DNA of 64,000 nt from Halomonas faecis (GTDB lineage: Bacteria > Pseudomonadota > Gammaproteobacteria > Pseudomonadales > Halomonadaceae): contig NZ_JAACZO010000006.1 in NCBI RefSeq assembly GCF_010993975.1, forward strand, positions 27,479 through 91,478. Direction: 5' to 3'. Positions 50,237 to 59,748 of the stretch are shown piece after piece. The first letter of the stretch is position 1; the number at the start of each line of letters is the position of its first letter. The position numbers and the translations under genes are program-made. Under the pieces are notes generated by a model. It saw only the letters and a program-made list of their open reading frames with translations, had not been told where the DNA came from and made no database searches.

Positions 50237-50656
50237 ATGTGCCATGAAGGGACTGAATGGCGCTACGAAAGGGGAGAAGGGCGTTACAAGCATCGCTGGC
50301 GCCATGATTACGCCGGATTCGTTCCGGGTGATAGCGGTCCCGTGGGGAAGTGTCCGAAGCATATTGATCAAGAGCTTGCAGAACGAATTCTCAATGAGAG
50401 GGGGATACCGGTCTATCAGGCGGACGACAGCGCCTATCCCGATTTCTTCTATGCTGTTTATCGGGGCGTCGTTTATGCCGCCGCTCCTACGAATCCTGGA
50501 TATTCCTATCATGCTTACCCATGGCGGGGGGATTTACCTGGTCGTTGCGGCCTTGGTAGAAGGCTGCGAAGGCAGTTGAGGGAGTGCGCAGATCGCCATG
50601 GAGAGAGAAAAGAGTTGGAACGATGGCTAAAGCAGTACGATCCGAACCGAGACTGA
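50237..50656 (+). CDS. Hypothetical protein, partner of ImmA/IrrE gene
   Basis: 139 residues, family not recognised. The N-terminus is polar and rich in Tyr, Arg, Gly and His (MCHEGTEWRYERGEGRYKHR), followed by HIDQELAERILNERG, QADDSAYPDFFYAVYRGVVY and AAPTNPGYSYHAYPW, then a basic tail (RRLRRQLREC). The middle may be a small alpha/beta fold, and the tail is charged. The ATG at 50237 follows a good ggagaggg; 50216 is an alternative. It overlaps the ImmA/IrrE gene by 34 bases, so the two are one unit, in the manner of toxin-antitoxin or protease-regulator pairs. Confidence 0.7.
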   Translation: MCHEGTEWRYERGEGRYKHRWRHDYAGFVPGDSGPVGKCPKHIDQELAERILNERGIPVYQADDSAYPDFFYAVYRGVVYAAAPTNPGYSYHAYPWRGDLPGRCGLGRRLRRQLRECADRHGERKELERWLKQYDPNRD

Positions 50657-52047
50657 TCGGTGAGCCTGATGGCCTTCAGGTCGAGCTCTGTTTGTCCAAT
50701 GGCCCGCCTCAGGGGCTGGCTCAGGGGCAGGGGCGCATTCTGCTGGCTGGAGAACCTGTGTGGCATGCTCAGGGTGAAAACGGGGAAGCACCGATCGAGT
50801 GGACTTGGGGAGATCTGCTCGAGTTTCTAGGCCGATGGTGGCCATGGCTCGTTCTCGAAGAGACTTATCCGGTACCGGTTGCCCCTCTATACCCTGGCTT
50901 TTTCCTTCAGGAAGCCGAGCGCCGCTGGATCGACATGCCTGCAGAGCAAGTCGAAGCGGAAGAAGAGGCGGCTCATCGTTTCATCGCGCGCCACGATTTG
51001 GCCGAGGCATTCAAGGGAATCTTCTTGCCGTCTCTGATAGTGCTCCGTCAAGGCAGGAAGTGTCATGTTTCGGCAGCCAGCCTTCGCAAGACGCTGGTAT
51101 GTTCATGGGATCGTGTTCAGCGAACGCTAGAAGCCGTTGGGGATTACTTGGCTGAAGCACTGCAGGAGAGCGACAACGAGCGGGCTCGGCGCGCCGTAGC
51201 ATGGTGGGAACGGCGAGAGACCCGGCTGGAAGAGCACGAGCTGGATATCACGACGGGGCTTTCCGCTTCATCGCGACGACACCTGGAAGGTGGTTCGCTG
51301 CCTGAGGAAATGTGGCAGTTGCCCGAGATTCGTGCGGTGGCTCGGATGACGACCGGTGTGGTCCTCGAAGCGGATCAGCGGGAGTTATTGGCCAGGGTAT
51401 TGCAATCGCCACGTCGGGATACTGCAGAGTTGGACCGGCTGTCTGCTTGCATCCTTAGCGAGTTCCGCGAGATAGGCCCTCCCCATGAGCAGGGGTACTG
51501 GGCTGCGATGCGCTTGCGTCATGCGCTGGGATTGAGCGGGAAAGACCCCGTAGATCCCAAAGCCTATCTCGAGGCATGGGGTATTGAGGTCGATTCGGTT
51601 GCACAAGAAGGCTCCCCCATCGATGCAATGACGGCCTGGGGGGAACGACATGGGCCGATTATCGTAATCAACCTTGCGCCTGGCGCGCGCTCTGCCCACT
51701 CGTTCGGGGAGCGAGCGACTTTGGCGCACGAAGTGGCACACCTGCTGTTGGATCGGGAAGGTGCCTTGCCGGCTGCCGAAGTGTTGGGGGGGAGAACGCC
51801 CGAATACCCCGAAAAGCGGGCTCGTGCTTTTGCGGCGGAGTTTTTGCTGCCACGAGAGACTGCTGCCAGTTTCGTACGTGATGGCGCTGACCTGCGTGCC
51901 GTTGCCATTGAATTGCGTGATGCCTATGGCGTTAGCAGTGAGTTGCTTGCCTGGCAGATTAGTAACTCCAGTGTGCGCTCGACGTTGAGTCAAGAAGAGT
52001 TGACGCTACTGGAACAGTGGAAAGTGGGACAGGGCGAGCTGCACTGA
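50623..52047 (+). CDS. Large ImmA/IrrE family metallo-endopeptidase
   Basis: 474 residues. The first ~330 residues have no recognised domain (Trp-rich start, then a helical part); the last ~130 carry the ImmA/IrrE zinc peptidase with TLAHEVAHLLLDREG (HExxH) and AFAAEFLLPRE, the conserved downstream block. ATG at 50623 with weak site; starts inside the preceding small gene. Unlike the 46-kb protein it has no visible HTH at its start. Probably a two-gene toxin-antitoxin or stress-response unit. Confidence 0.82.
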   Translation: MAKAVRSEPRLIGEPDGLQVELCLSNGPPQGLAQGQGRILLAGEPVWHAQGENGEAPIEWTWGDLLEFLGRWWPWLVLEETYPVPVAPLYPGFFLQEAERRWIDMPAEQVEAEEEAAHRFIARHDLAEAFKGIFLPSLIVLRQGRKCHVSAASLRKTLVCSWDRVQRTLEAVGDYLAEALQESDNERARRAVAWWERRETRLEEHELDITTGLSASSRRHLEGGSLPEEMWQLPEIRAVARMTTGVVLEADQRELLARVLQSPRRDTAELDRLSACILSEFREIGPPHEQGYWAAMRLRHALGLSGKDPVDPKAYLEAWGIEVDSVAQEGSPIDAMTAWGERHGPIIVINLAPGARSAHSFGERATLAHEVAHLLLDREGALPAAEVLGGRTPEYPEKRARAFAAEFLLPRETAASFVRDGADLRAVAIELRDAYGVSSELLAWQISNSSVRSTLSQEELTLLEQWKVGQGELH

Positions 52048-52106
52048 CCCCTTCACTGCGATACCTGCCCGTATCGCAGTAAAACGCCTTTCTCTAAGAT
52101 ATTTTG

Positions 52107-53873
52107 ATGCCCTTCGAAGCCCTGTTTACGCTGGCTACCGTGCTGGCGGTTCTCGTTACGCTGGTAGTGACCCGCATTGCGCCGGATGTGGTGCTGATGG
52201 CTGCCCTGGCGCTGCTGGTGGTCAGCGGAATTCTCGAGCCCGGCGAGGCGCTGGTGGGGTTTTCCAACCCCGGCGTGATGACCATCGCCACGCTCTACGT
52301 GGTGGCGGCCGGGCTGAAAGAGACTGGCGCCATCCAGTGGATCGCCCACCGCCTGCTGGGGCGGCCGCGGGGTTTGCGACAGGCGCAGGCGCGCGTGCTG
52401 CTGCCGGCTTCCGGCCTGAGCGCGTTCATGAACAACACCACTGTGGTGGCGATGTTCATTCCCGCCGTTCAGGAGTGGGCGGCGCGGCTCAAGCTGCCGC
52501 CTTCCAAGCTGCTGCTGCCGCTGAGCTATGCGGCCATTCTCGGCGGTACCTGCACGTTGATCGGCACCAGCACCAACCTGGTGGTGGATGGCCTGTTGCA
52601 GACCGAGCGCGGCGTGTCGCTGGCGATGTTCGAGCTGGCCTGGGTGGGCGTGCCCTTGCTGGTGGTGGGCGGCGGCTTTCTGATGCTGTTCGCCAACAAG
52701 CTGCTGCCGGATCGCCAGGGCGTGCTGGAACAGCTAGAACAGGCCCGCGAGTACGCGGTGGAAGTGGTGGTGGAAGAGAAGGGCCCGCTGGCCGGCAAGA
52801 CGATTGCCGCAGCCGGGCTGCGCAGCCTGGCCCATGGCTACCTGGCCGATATCGAGCGCCATGGCCGCCTGCTGACGGCGGTACCGCCGGAAACCGAGCT
52901 GTTGGCCGGCGACGTGCTGGTGTTCATCGGCGCGCCGGAATGCGCCCGTGAGCTGCGCCGCATCCACGGGCTGCGCCCGGCCGGCGGCGACGTGCACAAG
53001 CTGGATATCGCCCACCACCGGCGCTGCCTGGTGGAAGCGGTGATCGGCCCGGATTTCGCCGGCCTGCACCAAACGGTGCGCGAGTCGCGCTTTCGGTCGC
53101 GCTATCAGGCGGTGATTCTTTCCATTTCGCGCCATGGCAAGCGCCTGCCCGGCAAGCTGGGCGACATTCGCCTGCAGGTGGGCGACACCCTGCTGCTGGA
53201 AACGGCCCAGGATTTCGTCGACCAGTACCGCTACCGCAAGGATTTTCTGCTGGTCAGCGGTTTGAACGACTCCACGCCGCCCGATTTTCGCAAGGCGCCG
53301 GTGGCGCTGGGCATTCTGGGGGGCATGGTGGCGCTCAGCGCCAGCGGGCTGGTGAGCATTCTCGAGGCGGCGCTGCTGGCCGGCGGCGCCATGCTGGTTA
53401 CGCGTTGCGTGCCGGCCAGCAAGGCGCGGCGTTATCTCGATCTCACCGTGCTGATCGTGATCGCCGCCTCCTTCGCCCTGGGCGCCGCCATGGCCAAGAC
53501 CGGTGCCGCCGCGCAGATCGCCCAGTGGCTGTTGCTGATCGATGGCCTGGCCCCCTGGGCCGCGCTGGCGCTGGTGTATCTGATGACGGTGATCTTCACC
53601 GAGCTGATCACCAACAACGCCGCCGCGGTGCTGATGTTCCCCATCGCCATGGCGGTGGCCGAGCAGTTGGGTGTCGACGTGCTGCCCTTCGCCGTGGCGG
53701 TGATGTTCGCCGCCTCGGCCAGCTTCATGACCCCGCTGGGCTACCAGACCAACCTGATGGTGCTCGGCCCCGGTGGCTACCGCTTCACCGACTACCTGCG
53801 CCTCGGCGCCCCGCTCAGCCTGATCGTCGGCGCCACTGCCGTGGGGTTGATACCGGTGGTTTGGAATTTCTAG
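52107..53873 (+). CDS. SLC13-type anion permease with two TrkA-C domains (likely sulfate transporter)
   Basis: 588 residues. Two membrane halves (about 1-200 and 395-588) flank two RCK_C/TrkA-C domains (about 205-290 and 305-385). SNPGVMTIATLYVVAAGL, AFMNNTTVVAMFIP and ELITNNAAAVLMFP are the SLC13/ArsB-type motifs with NNT and NNA helices. Adjacent cysQ, cysD and cysNC make sulfate the likely substrate, but other dicarboxylate or anion cargo is possible. ATG at 52107 chosen. Confidence 0.85.
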   Translation: MPFEALFTLATVLAVLVTLVVTRIAPDVVLMAALALLVVSGILEPGEALVGFSNPGVMTIATLYVVAAGLKETGAIQWIAHRLLGRPRGLRQAQARVLLPASGLSAFMNNTTVVAMFIPAVQEWAARLKLPPSKLLLPLSYAAILGGTCTLIGTSTNLVVDGLLQTERGVSLAMFELAWVGVPLLVVGGGFLMLFANKLLPDRQGVLEQLEQAREYAVEVVVEEKGPLAGKTIAAAGLRSLAHGYLADIERHGRLLTAVPPETELLAGDVLVFIGAPECARELRRIHGLRPAGGDVHKLDIAHHRRCLVEAVIGPDFAGLHQTVRESRFRSRYQAVILSISRHGKRLPGKLGDIRLQVGDTLLLETAQDFVDQYRYRKDFLLVSGLNDSTPPDFRKAPVALGILGGMVALSASGLVSILEAALLAGGAMLVTRCVPASKARRYLDLTVLIVIAASFALGAAMAKTGAAAQIAQWLLLIDGLAPWAALALVYLMTVIFTELITNNAAAVLMFPIAMAVAEQLGVDVLPFAVAVMFAASASFMTPLGYQTNLMVLGPGGYRFTDYLRLGAPLSLIVGATAVGLIPVVWNF

Positions 53874-53875
53874 CT

Positions 53876-53933
53876 GCGGGCTGCGAGCTGCGAGCCGCGG
53901 GCTACGGGCTACGAGCTACGAGCGGGAAGTTGC
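53876..53933 (+). repeat. Degenerate GCTGCGAGC/GCTACGAGC low-complexity repeat
   Basis: About seven imperfect 8-9 base units (gctgcgggct, gcgagctgcg, gctacgagc) follow the permease stop. They do not code and are unlike the flanking codons. Confidence 0.7.
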
Positions 53934-53966
53934 AAGATGGCAGCGGCGGTGCATCATGCCGGCAAA

Positions 53967-54001
53967 TCCCGAATCCCGAATCCCGAATCCCGAATCCCGA
54001 A
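53967..54001 (+). repeat. TCCCGAA tandem repeat, five copies, at the cysQ ribosome site
   Basis: Five perfect 7-base units. The last one supplies the first bases of the cysQ Shine-Dalgarno (gaaggag), so copy-number change would not alter the coding frame but would shift upstream spacing. Confidence 0.9.
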
Positions 54002-54012
54002 GGAGATTATTC

Positions 54013-54846
54013 TTGACCGATTTCGTTACCGATGACATGCGCCTGCGCTTGATCGAGGGCGTTCATGCCGCTGGCCGTGAGGTGCTGGCGATCTATTCGC
54101 GGGATTTTTCGGTGGAGACGAAGGCGGACGAGAGCCCGCTGACCGAGGCGGACATGGCGTCTCACCATGCCCTGGTGGCGTTGCTGGGTGAGGTGACGCC
54201 GCAGGTGCCGGTGCTTTCCGAGGAGTCCGGCGAGATTCCCTTCGAGACACGCCACGGTTGGGAGCGCTACTGGCTGATCGATCCGCTGGACGGCACCAAG
54301 GAGTTCATCGGCAAGAACGGCGAGTTCACCCTGAACGTGGCGCTGGTGGAGCGCGGCGTGCCGGTGTTCGGCATCGTGCATGCGCCGGTGCTCGAGACTA
54401 CCTGGATCGGCCAGGTGGGGCAGGGCGCCAGCAAGTGGCAGGCGGGCGAAGCCGTGCCCATCCGCGTGCGTGAACTGCCCGACCCGAGCGAGGCGCCCTG
54501 GAAGGTGGTGGGCAGCCGCCGCCACGGCGCCGAAGCGTTCGAGGCCTTCTGCGCCGGGCTGCCCGCCCATGAGTGCGTTTCCATGGGCAGCTCGCTGAAG
54601 CTGTGCCTGGTGGCCGAAGGTGCGGCCGATCTCTACCCCCGCCTGGCGCCCACCAGCGAATGGGACACCGCCGCCGCCCAGGCCGTGGTCACCGCCGCGG
54701 GTGGCGAAGTGCTCGACGCCACCACCCTCGAACCGCTGCGCTGCAACCGTCAAGAAAGCGTGCTCAACCCCTTCTTCATCGTTTGCGGCCAGCGCGACGA
54801 ACGCTGGGAAGGGGCCCTTTGGGCCGCACTTTCAGTGCAAGCTTGA
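54013..54846 (+). CDS. cysQ: 3'(2'),5'-bisphosphate nucleotidase CysQ
   Basis: 277 residues. Inositol-monophosphatase-fold enzyme that hydrolyses PAP (and PAPS), clearing the by-product of sulfotransferases. Visible motifs are VLSEESGEIP, WLIDPLDGTKEFI (metal DPLDGT) and PTSEWDTAAAQAVV. The start is a TTG at 54013 behind a strong aaggag; an ATG at 54037 lacks one and the ORF upstream to 53956 is made of the repeat. Located between the sulfate permease and cysD. Confidence 0.88.
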   Translation: MTDFVTDDMRLRLIEGVHAAGREVLAIYSRDFSVETKADESPLTEADMASHHALVALLGEVTPQVPVLSEESGEIPFETRHGWERYWLIDPLDGTKEFIGKNGEFTLNVALVERGVPVFGIVHAPVLETTWIGQVGQGASKWQAGEAVPIRVRELPDPSEAPWKVVGSRRHGAEAFEAFCAGLPAHECVSMGSSLKLCLVAEGAADLYPRLAPTSEWDTAAAQAVVTAAGGEVLDATTLEPLRCNRQESVLNPFFIVCGQRDERWEGALWAALSVQA

Positions 54847-54847
54847 A

Positions 54848-54982
54848 GAGCGCCGCTTCGCGGCTGGAAGCTTGAAGAAACCCCAAGATCAAAACCAGAG
54901 CAGTAAGCTGATGGGTGGTGGCTTTTTCTTCCAGCTTCGAGCTTCGAGCTTCCAGCTCCCGGCGAAGCCGGGGACTTTCAGC
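54848..54982. repeat. GAAGCTTGAAG/CTTCGAGC low-complexity inverted repeats between cysQ and cysD
   Basis: gcggctggaagcttgaag on the left and ttccagcttcgagcttcgagc on the right are largely complementary, with a short spacer; a gccgggg/ccccggc-like piece follows. Non-coding filler, similar in type to that on the other side of cysQ. Confidence 0.7.
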
Positions 54983-55023
54983 TAATTGTCAGTTATTGTC
55001 TCTAAGTTCGAAGGCTAAATAAG

Positions 55024-55941
55024 ATGTCTGAACTATCCGCAGAACGCCAAACTCACCTCAAACAGCTCGAGGCCGAGTCGATCCACATCATCCGCGAGGT
55101 GGCGGCCGAGTTCGCCAACCCGGTGATGATGTATTCCATCGGCAAGGATTCCTCGGTGATGCTGCACCTGGCGCGCAAGGCCTTCTATCCCGGGCCGCCG
55201 CCATTCCCGCTGCTGCACGTCAACACCACCTGGAAGTTTCGCGAGATGATCGAGTTTCGCGACCGCATGGCGGCGGAATCCGGCATGGAGTTGATCGAGC
55301 ACATCAACGAAGAGGGGCGCGCCGCCGGCATCAACCCCTTCGACCACGGCAGCGCCAAGTACACCGACGTGATGAAGACGGATGCGCTCAAGCAGGCGCT
55401 GAGCGAGCATCGCTTCGATGCCGCCTTCGGCGGCGCGCGGCGCGACGAGGAAGCCAGCCGGGCCAAGGAGCGGGTGTTCTCGTTCCGCGACAAGCACCAC
55501 CGCTGGGACCCCAAGAGCCAGCGCCCCGAGCTGTGGAACGTCTACAACGCCAAGGTGGACAAGGGCGAATCGATCCGCGTTTTTCCGCTCTCCAACTGGA
55601 CCGAGCTGGACATCTGGCAGTACATCTACCTCGAATCGATTCCCATCGTGCCGCTCTACTACGCCGCCCCGCGCCCGGTGGTGGAGCGCGACGGCATGCT
55701 GGTGATGGTCGACGACGAGCGCATGCCGCTGGAGCCCGGCGAAGTGCCCGAGCAGCGCTGGGTACGTTTCCGCACCCTGGGCTGCTACCCGCTCACCGGC
55801 GCGGTGGAATCGAAGGCCGCCACCCTGCCCGAGATCATCCAGGAGATGCTGCTCACCCGCACCTCCGAACGCAGCGGCCGCGCCATCGATCATGACCAGG
55901 CGGGAAGCATGGAGCGGAAGAAGAGGGAGGGGTACTTCTAA
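55024..55941 (+). CDS. cysD: Sulfate adenylyltransferase small subunit CysD
   Basis: 305 residues. CysD is the ATP sulfurylase catalytic subunit that makes APS with the GTPase CysN. The PP-loop region reads [20 protein letters not shown] (SGGxDS-type), [31 protein letters not shown] and EGYF ends the protein. Family length is 302-305. RBS is moderate (aaggct). The downstream partner cysNC follows after an inserted small gene. Confidence 0.95.
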   Translation: MSELSAERQTHLKQLEAESIHIIREVAAEFANPVMMYSIGKDSSVMLHLARKAFYPGPPPFPLLHVNTTWKFREMIEFRDRMAAESGMELIEHINEEGRAAGINPFDHGSAKYTDVMKTDALKQALSEHRFDAAFGGARRDEEASRAKERVFSFRDKHHRWDPKSQRPELWNVYNAKVDKGESIRVFPLSNWTELDIWQYIYLESIPIVPLYYAAPRPVVERDGMLVMVDDERMPLEPGEVPEQRWVRFRTLGCYPLTGAVESKAATLPEIIQEMLLTRTSERSGRAIDHDQAGSMERKKREGYF

Positions 55942-55959
55942 CGCGCCGGAGGCGCGTTA
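55939..55959. repeat. Perfect hairpin at the cysD stop
   Basis: TAACGCGCC, loop GGA, GGCGCGTTA; the left arm includes the cysD stop codon. Directly followed by a purine-rich (ggaagagggaag) stretch. It may mark the left edge of the inserted four-helix-bundle gene or act as a weak terminator. Confidence 0.6.
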
Positions 55960-55997
55960 GAAAGACGGAAGAGGGAAGTCGGAAGAGGGAAGATGGC

Positions 55998-56351
55998 ATG
56001 GACTTTGAGCGGCTTAATGTTTGGAAGCGGTCGGCACGTTTGTCGGCATCACTGTACCGCCATTTTGCCGATTCCCGGGATTTCGGCTTCAAGGATCAGA
56101 TCACACGATCCGGCCTGTCGGTGCCGAGCAATATTGCCGAAGGCATGACGAGACCTTCCGTCAAGGACCGAATCAAGTTTCTCTATATCGCCAAGGGATC
56201 TTGTGCCGAACTCCGGACGCAGATTTACATTGGCGTGGAGATCGGCTACATCGAACGCGAGAAAGGGAATGAGTGGGTGAAAGAAACAAAGGAGATCGCT
56301 GCCATGCTGACTGGGCTGATTCGTAAGCAGGGCGACTTCGACGCAGGATAA
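55998..56351 (+). CDS. Four-helix bundle protein (23S rRNA IVP family)
   Basis: 117 residues. MDFERLNVWKRSARLSASLY then DQITRSGLSVPSNIAEG is the classical signature of the bS23/IVP four-helix bundle family; AKGSCAELRTQIYIGVEIGY and KEIAAMLTGLIRK complete helices 3 and 4. These proteins occur in intervening sequences of 23S rRNA genes and scattered in genomes; function unknown. It lies between cysD and cysNC and is bracketed by ggaagaggga-type and ttcccttctt-type purine/pyrimidine tracts (55963-55992, 56358-56383), which look like inverted ends. Confidence 0.87.
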   Translation: MDFERLNVWKRSARLSASLYRHFADSRDFGFKDQITRSGLSVPSNIAEGMTRPSVKDRIKFLYIAKGSCAELRTQIYIGVEIGYIEREKGNEWVKETKEIAAMLTGLIRKQGDFDAG

Positions 56352-56402
56352 GCGGAGTTTCTTCCTTCTTCCCTCTTCTCTCTTATATCTAAAGGTTTTG
56401 TC

Positions 56403-58319
56403 ATGTCACACCAATCGGCTTTGATCTCCGACGACATCGAGCAGTACCTCCACGAGCACGAAAACAAGGATCTGCTCCGCTTCATCACCTGCGGCAGCGT
56501 CGACGACGGCAAGTCGACGCTGATCGGGCGGTTGCTGCACGATTCCAAGATGATCTACGAGGACCAACTGGCGGCGATCACCCAGGCGTCGAAGACCAGC
56601 GGTACCACCGGGGATGCGGTGGATCTGGCGCTGCTGGTGGATGGGCTGCAGTCGGAGCGCGAGCAGGGCATCACCATCGATGTCGCCTATCGCTATTTTT
56701 CCACCGACAAGCGCAAGTTCATCATCGCCGATACCCCAGGCCATGAGCAGTACACTCGCAACATGGCGACCGGGGCTTCCACGGCGAGCCTGGCGGTGAT
56801 TCTGATCGATGCGCGCCACGGCGTGCAGACCCAGACCCGGCGGCACAGCTTCATCTGCGATCTGCTGGGCATCCAGCACCTGGTGGTGGCGATCAACAAG
56901 ATGGACCTGGTCGACTACTCGCAGGAGCGCTATGAGGAGATCGTCGCCGAGTATCGGGAATTGGCGGAGAAGCTGGAAGCCCGCGACGTTCGCTTCGTGC
57001 CGCTCTCGGCGCTGAAGGGCGACAACGTGGTCAACCCGAGCGCGGCCATGAGCTGGTACGAGGGGCCGGCGCTGCTCGAGCTGCTGGAGAGCGTGGAGGT
57101 CACCCACGACCGCAACCTGCGCGACCTGCGCCTGCCGGTGCAGTACGTCAATCGCCCCAATCTGGACTTTCGCGGCTACTGCGGCACCCTGGCCGCCGGC
57201 ATCCTGCAGCCGGGGCAGGCGGTGCGGGCGCTGCCTTCGGGCAAGACCAGCAAGGTCGAGCGCCTGGTCACCTTCGATGGCGATCTTGAAGCGGCCTTCC
57301 CCGGCCAGGCGATCACCGTGACGCTGGAAGACGAGATCGACATCTCGCGGGGCGATTGGCTGGTGGGCGCCGAGGAACAGGTGCCGCTGGCCTCCAGCTT
57401 CGAGGCGGATATCGTGTGGATGCACGAGACACCGCTCACGCCGGGCAAGCTCTACGATCTCAAGCTCGCCACCCGCGACATGGCAGGGAAGGTGGGCGCC
57501 ATCGATTACCAGATCGACGTCAACACTCTGGAGCAGCGCCACGCCGAGCACCTGGATCTCAACGCCATCGCTCGCTGCCGCGTGGAGCTCACCGCCCCGG
57601 TACCGGTGGACGACTACCGCTCCAGCCCGGGTACCGGCAGCTTCATCATCATCGACCGGCTGACCAACATCACCGTGGGCGCGGGCATGATCCACCAGCC
57701 GCTGGAGAGCGAGCTGCCCTACGAGTTCCGTGAGCACGACAGCAAGGCCAACGTGGTGTGGAACCGCACTAGCGTGACCCAGGCCATGCGCGAGCAGATC
57801 AACGGCCACCAGGGAAAGTGCATCTGGTTCACGGGGCTGTCGGGCTCCGGCAAGTCGACCCTGGCCAATGCGTTGGAAGTGGAGCTCAATCGCCGCGGCT
57901 ATCACACCATGCTGCTCGACGGCGACAACGTGCGCCACGGCCTGTGCAAGGATCTCGGCATGAGCGAGCGAGACCGCGCCGAGAACATCCGCCGCGTGGG
58001 CGAGGTGGCGCGGTTGTTCGCCGAGGCGGGCATCATCGTCATCACGGCGTTCATCTCGCCGTTCCGTGCCGACCGCGATCAGGCCCGCGAACTGTTCGAC
58101 GACGGCAGTTTCGTGGAAGTGCACGTCGATGCGCCGCTCGACATTTGCGAAGAGCGCGACCCGAAAGGGCTCTACCAGAAGGCCCGCGAAGGGAGGATCA
58201 AGGACTTCACCGGCATCAGCAGCCCCTATGAGGTGCCGCTAGGGGCCGAGGTGACCTTGAAGAGCGCCGAGTTCACTCAGCAGGAGCTGGTGTCGCAGCT
58301 GGTGAAGCGGGTGCTGTGA
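56403..58319 (+). CDS. cysNC: Fused sulfate adenylyltransferase subunit 1/adenylylsulfate kinase (CysNC)
   Basis: 638 residues. Residues 1 to about 440 are Cys[13 protein letters not shown] (P-loop), DTPGHEQY and NKMDLVDY (GTPase G motifs), and the beta-barrel domains. Residues about 455-638 are APS kinase (CysC) with [14 protein letters not shown] and [14 protein letters not shown]. The fused form makes APS and then PAPS. With CysD next door it can deliver PAPS to the three sulfotransferases. Its 3' end overlaps the convergent gene by 47 bases. Confidence 0.95.
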   Translation: MSHQSALISDDIEQYLHEHENKDLLRFITCGSVDDGKSTLIGRLLHDSKMIYEDQLAAITQASKTSGTTGDAVDLALLVDGLQSEREQGITIDVAYRYFSTDKRKFIIADTPGHEQYTRNMATGASTASLAVILIDARHGVQTQTRRHSFICDLLGIQHLVVAINKMDLVDYSQERYEEIVAEYRELAEKLEARDVRFVPLSALKGDNVVNPSAAMSWYEGPALLELLESVEVTHDRNLRDLRLPVQYVNRPNLDFRGYCGTLAAGILQPGQAVRALPSGKTSKVERLVTFDGDLEAAFPGQAITVTLEDEIDISRGDWLVGAEEQVPLASSFEADIVWMHETPLTPGKLYDLKLATRDMAGKVGAIDYQIDVNTLEQRHAEHLDLNAIARCRVELTAPVPVDDYRSSPGTGSFIIIDRLTNITVGAGMIHQPLESELPYEFREHDSKANVVWNRTSVTQAMREQINGHQGKCIWFTGLSGSGKSTLANALEVELNRRGYHTMLLDGDNVRHGLCKDLGMSERDRAENIRRVGEVARLFAEAGIIVITAFISPFRADRDQARELFDDGSFVEVHVDAPLDICEERDPKGLYQKAREGRIKDFTGISSPYEVPLGAEVTLKSAEFTQQELVSQLVKRVL

Positions 58320-59595
58320 CGGCGCTCCGGTCCTCATCGTCATTCCCGTCATCGGGCCAGCGGTAGAGAGGCGGCTCGAGCCGGGTGTCTTGCCAGTCAT
58401 CGCGCCACAGGCCGTTGCGGTAGGCGAGGCCGCCGGTCAGCGTGAGGCTCAAGTCGCTGCGGGGTTGCCGGCCGGGCTGCCAGGTGGCGTTCGTGGCGGC
58501 GCTGGCCTCCAGATAGGGGCCGCCGCTGCCGTAGAGGATCAGTTCCAGCCGCGGTTCCAGGGCCAGGCTTGCGTCGAGGCTGGCTTCCGGCATCGGGGAG
58601 GGCAGCCGAAGGGGTTGCCGGCTAGAAGGGCGTTGCTGAAGCTGCCAGTCGCCGTCTTGCAGCCGCAGGCCGCCGGCGCTGTCGTGGTGCAGGCGGAAGG
58701 GGTCGCTCGTCGTGAGGCGTGCGCTGCTCTCCAGCACGGCATCGAGCCGGGTATTCACGGTCAACATGATGGGTACCCAGCCCACCATGCGGTAGTAGGG
58801 CCCTTTCTGGCGCGTCCAGATGGGCTTATCTTCCTTGAAGCTCTCTTCGAAGCGTGGGGTGATTTCCGCCCCCTGGCACAGGCGACCTTCCAATTGGGCT
58901 TCGGTCAACCGACCGCCTTCGAACGTCATCTCCCGCTTCAGGGCGAGCGTGGCCTGGTAGTGAATCCGGGCGCTGGCGCTTGGCGTGAAGTACAGGGTTT
59001 TCTCTTGCGCGAGGGCGGTATCGTCGGGCGGGCACGGCTCCCAGCTTCGCTCCTGAAAGGCGGCCGGCAGCCAGCGCCCCGCCGGTGGGATGGCTTTGCC
59101 CAGCAAGGTCTCTACCGGAAAGTCCTCTTCTTCGGAGGAGACGCGCTCCACGGCGACGATGGTCAGCGTGCCGCTTTCGATCACGTCTTCCAGCTCGGCG
59201 GGTTCGAGCGACAGCCTCAAGGTGCCATCGTCATCGCTGTCGAGCGCTTTCACATGCGTTAGCAGGCCAGAGTTCACCAGCTGCCGTTCTGCTCGCCCCA
59301 GCGGGTGAAGCGGTTCGTCGGTGGCGGCAACCAGCCGCCAGCCCGGTTCCAAGGGGGCGAGAAAGCTTGGCGGCGATTCGATGACCAGCTCGAAAGCCTC
59401 GTCGCCCAGTGACTCGATGTCGACCACCGTATCGAACAGCTCGGCCGATTCCTCGGCATTCAGGGCGAGCACTCGGGATTGGGGAGTCAGATTGCCGTCG
59501 ATGAACGGCTCGTGCTCACTGGCCATGACCGGCATGGCCAGTCCGACCATCACCGGCAGCGTCAGCCAGCGCCTGCTGAAAGGGAAGGATGGCAT
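58273..59595 (-). CDS. Secreted hypothetical protein
   Basis: 440 residues, family not recognised. N-terminal signal sequence ([21 protein letters not shown]). The body is acidic with many short beta-strand-like segments; an internal 'CsiV-like' region around residues 170-330 ([40 protein letters not shown]) looks like an envelope-associated lipoprotein-type fold, but identity is weak. Low-complexity Ala-Pro-rich C-terminal tail. Overlaps cysNC tail-to-tail. Confidence 0.6.
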   Translation of the reverse strand: MPSFPFSRRWLTLPVMVGLAMPVMASEHEPFIDGNLTPQSRVLALNAEESAELFDTVVDIESLGDEAFELVIESPPSFLAPLEPGWRLVAATDEPLHPLGRAERQLVNSGLLTHVKALDSDDDGTLRLSLEPAELEDVIESGTLTIVAVERVSSEEEDFPVETLLGKAIPPAGRWLPAAFQERSWEPCPPDDTALAQEKTLYFTPSASARIHYQATLALKREMTFEGGRLTEAQLEGRLCQGAEITPRFEESFKEDKPIWTRQKGPYYRMVGWVPIMLTVNTRLDAVLESSARLTTSDPFRLHHDSAGGLRLQDGDWQLQQRPSSRQPLRLPSPMPEASLDASLALEPRLELILYGSGGPYLEASAATNATWQPGRQPRSDLSLTLTGGLAYRNGLWRDDWQDTRLEPPLYRWPDDGNDDEDRSAVTAPASPAATPAPAE

Positions 59596-59748
59596 GATGG
59601 GCGCTCGGTTGCGGGAGGGATATAACCAAGTGTAGCGGGTTGTAACGCGGTAGCTTCCTTCATCGGGAGCGCTTTTTCCTCAAGTCTCATGAGGATGGGC
59701 CGATAGGTCGTTAATGTTTCGAAACAAATAATAACGTTGGAGACCCGC

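Noticed and set aside
55998..56351. Four-helix bundle gene as a diversity-generating retroelement Avd protein
   Set aside because: No reverse transcriptase, template or variable repeat nearby; sequence fits the bS23/IVP group.
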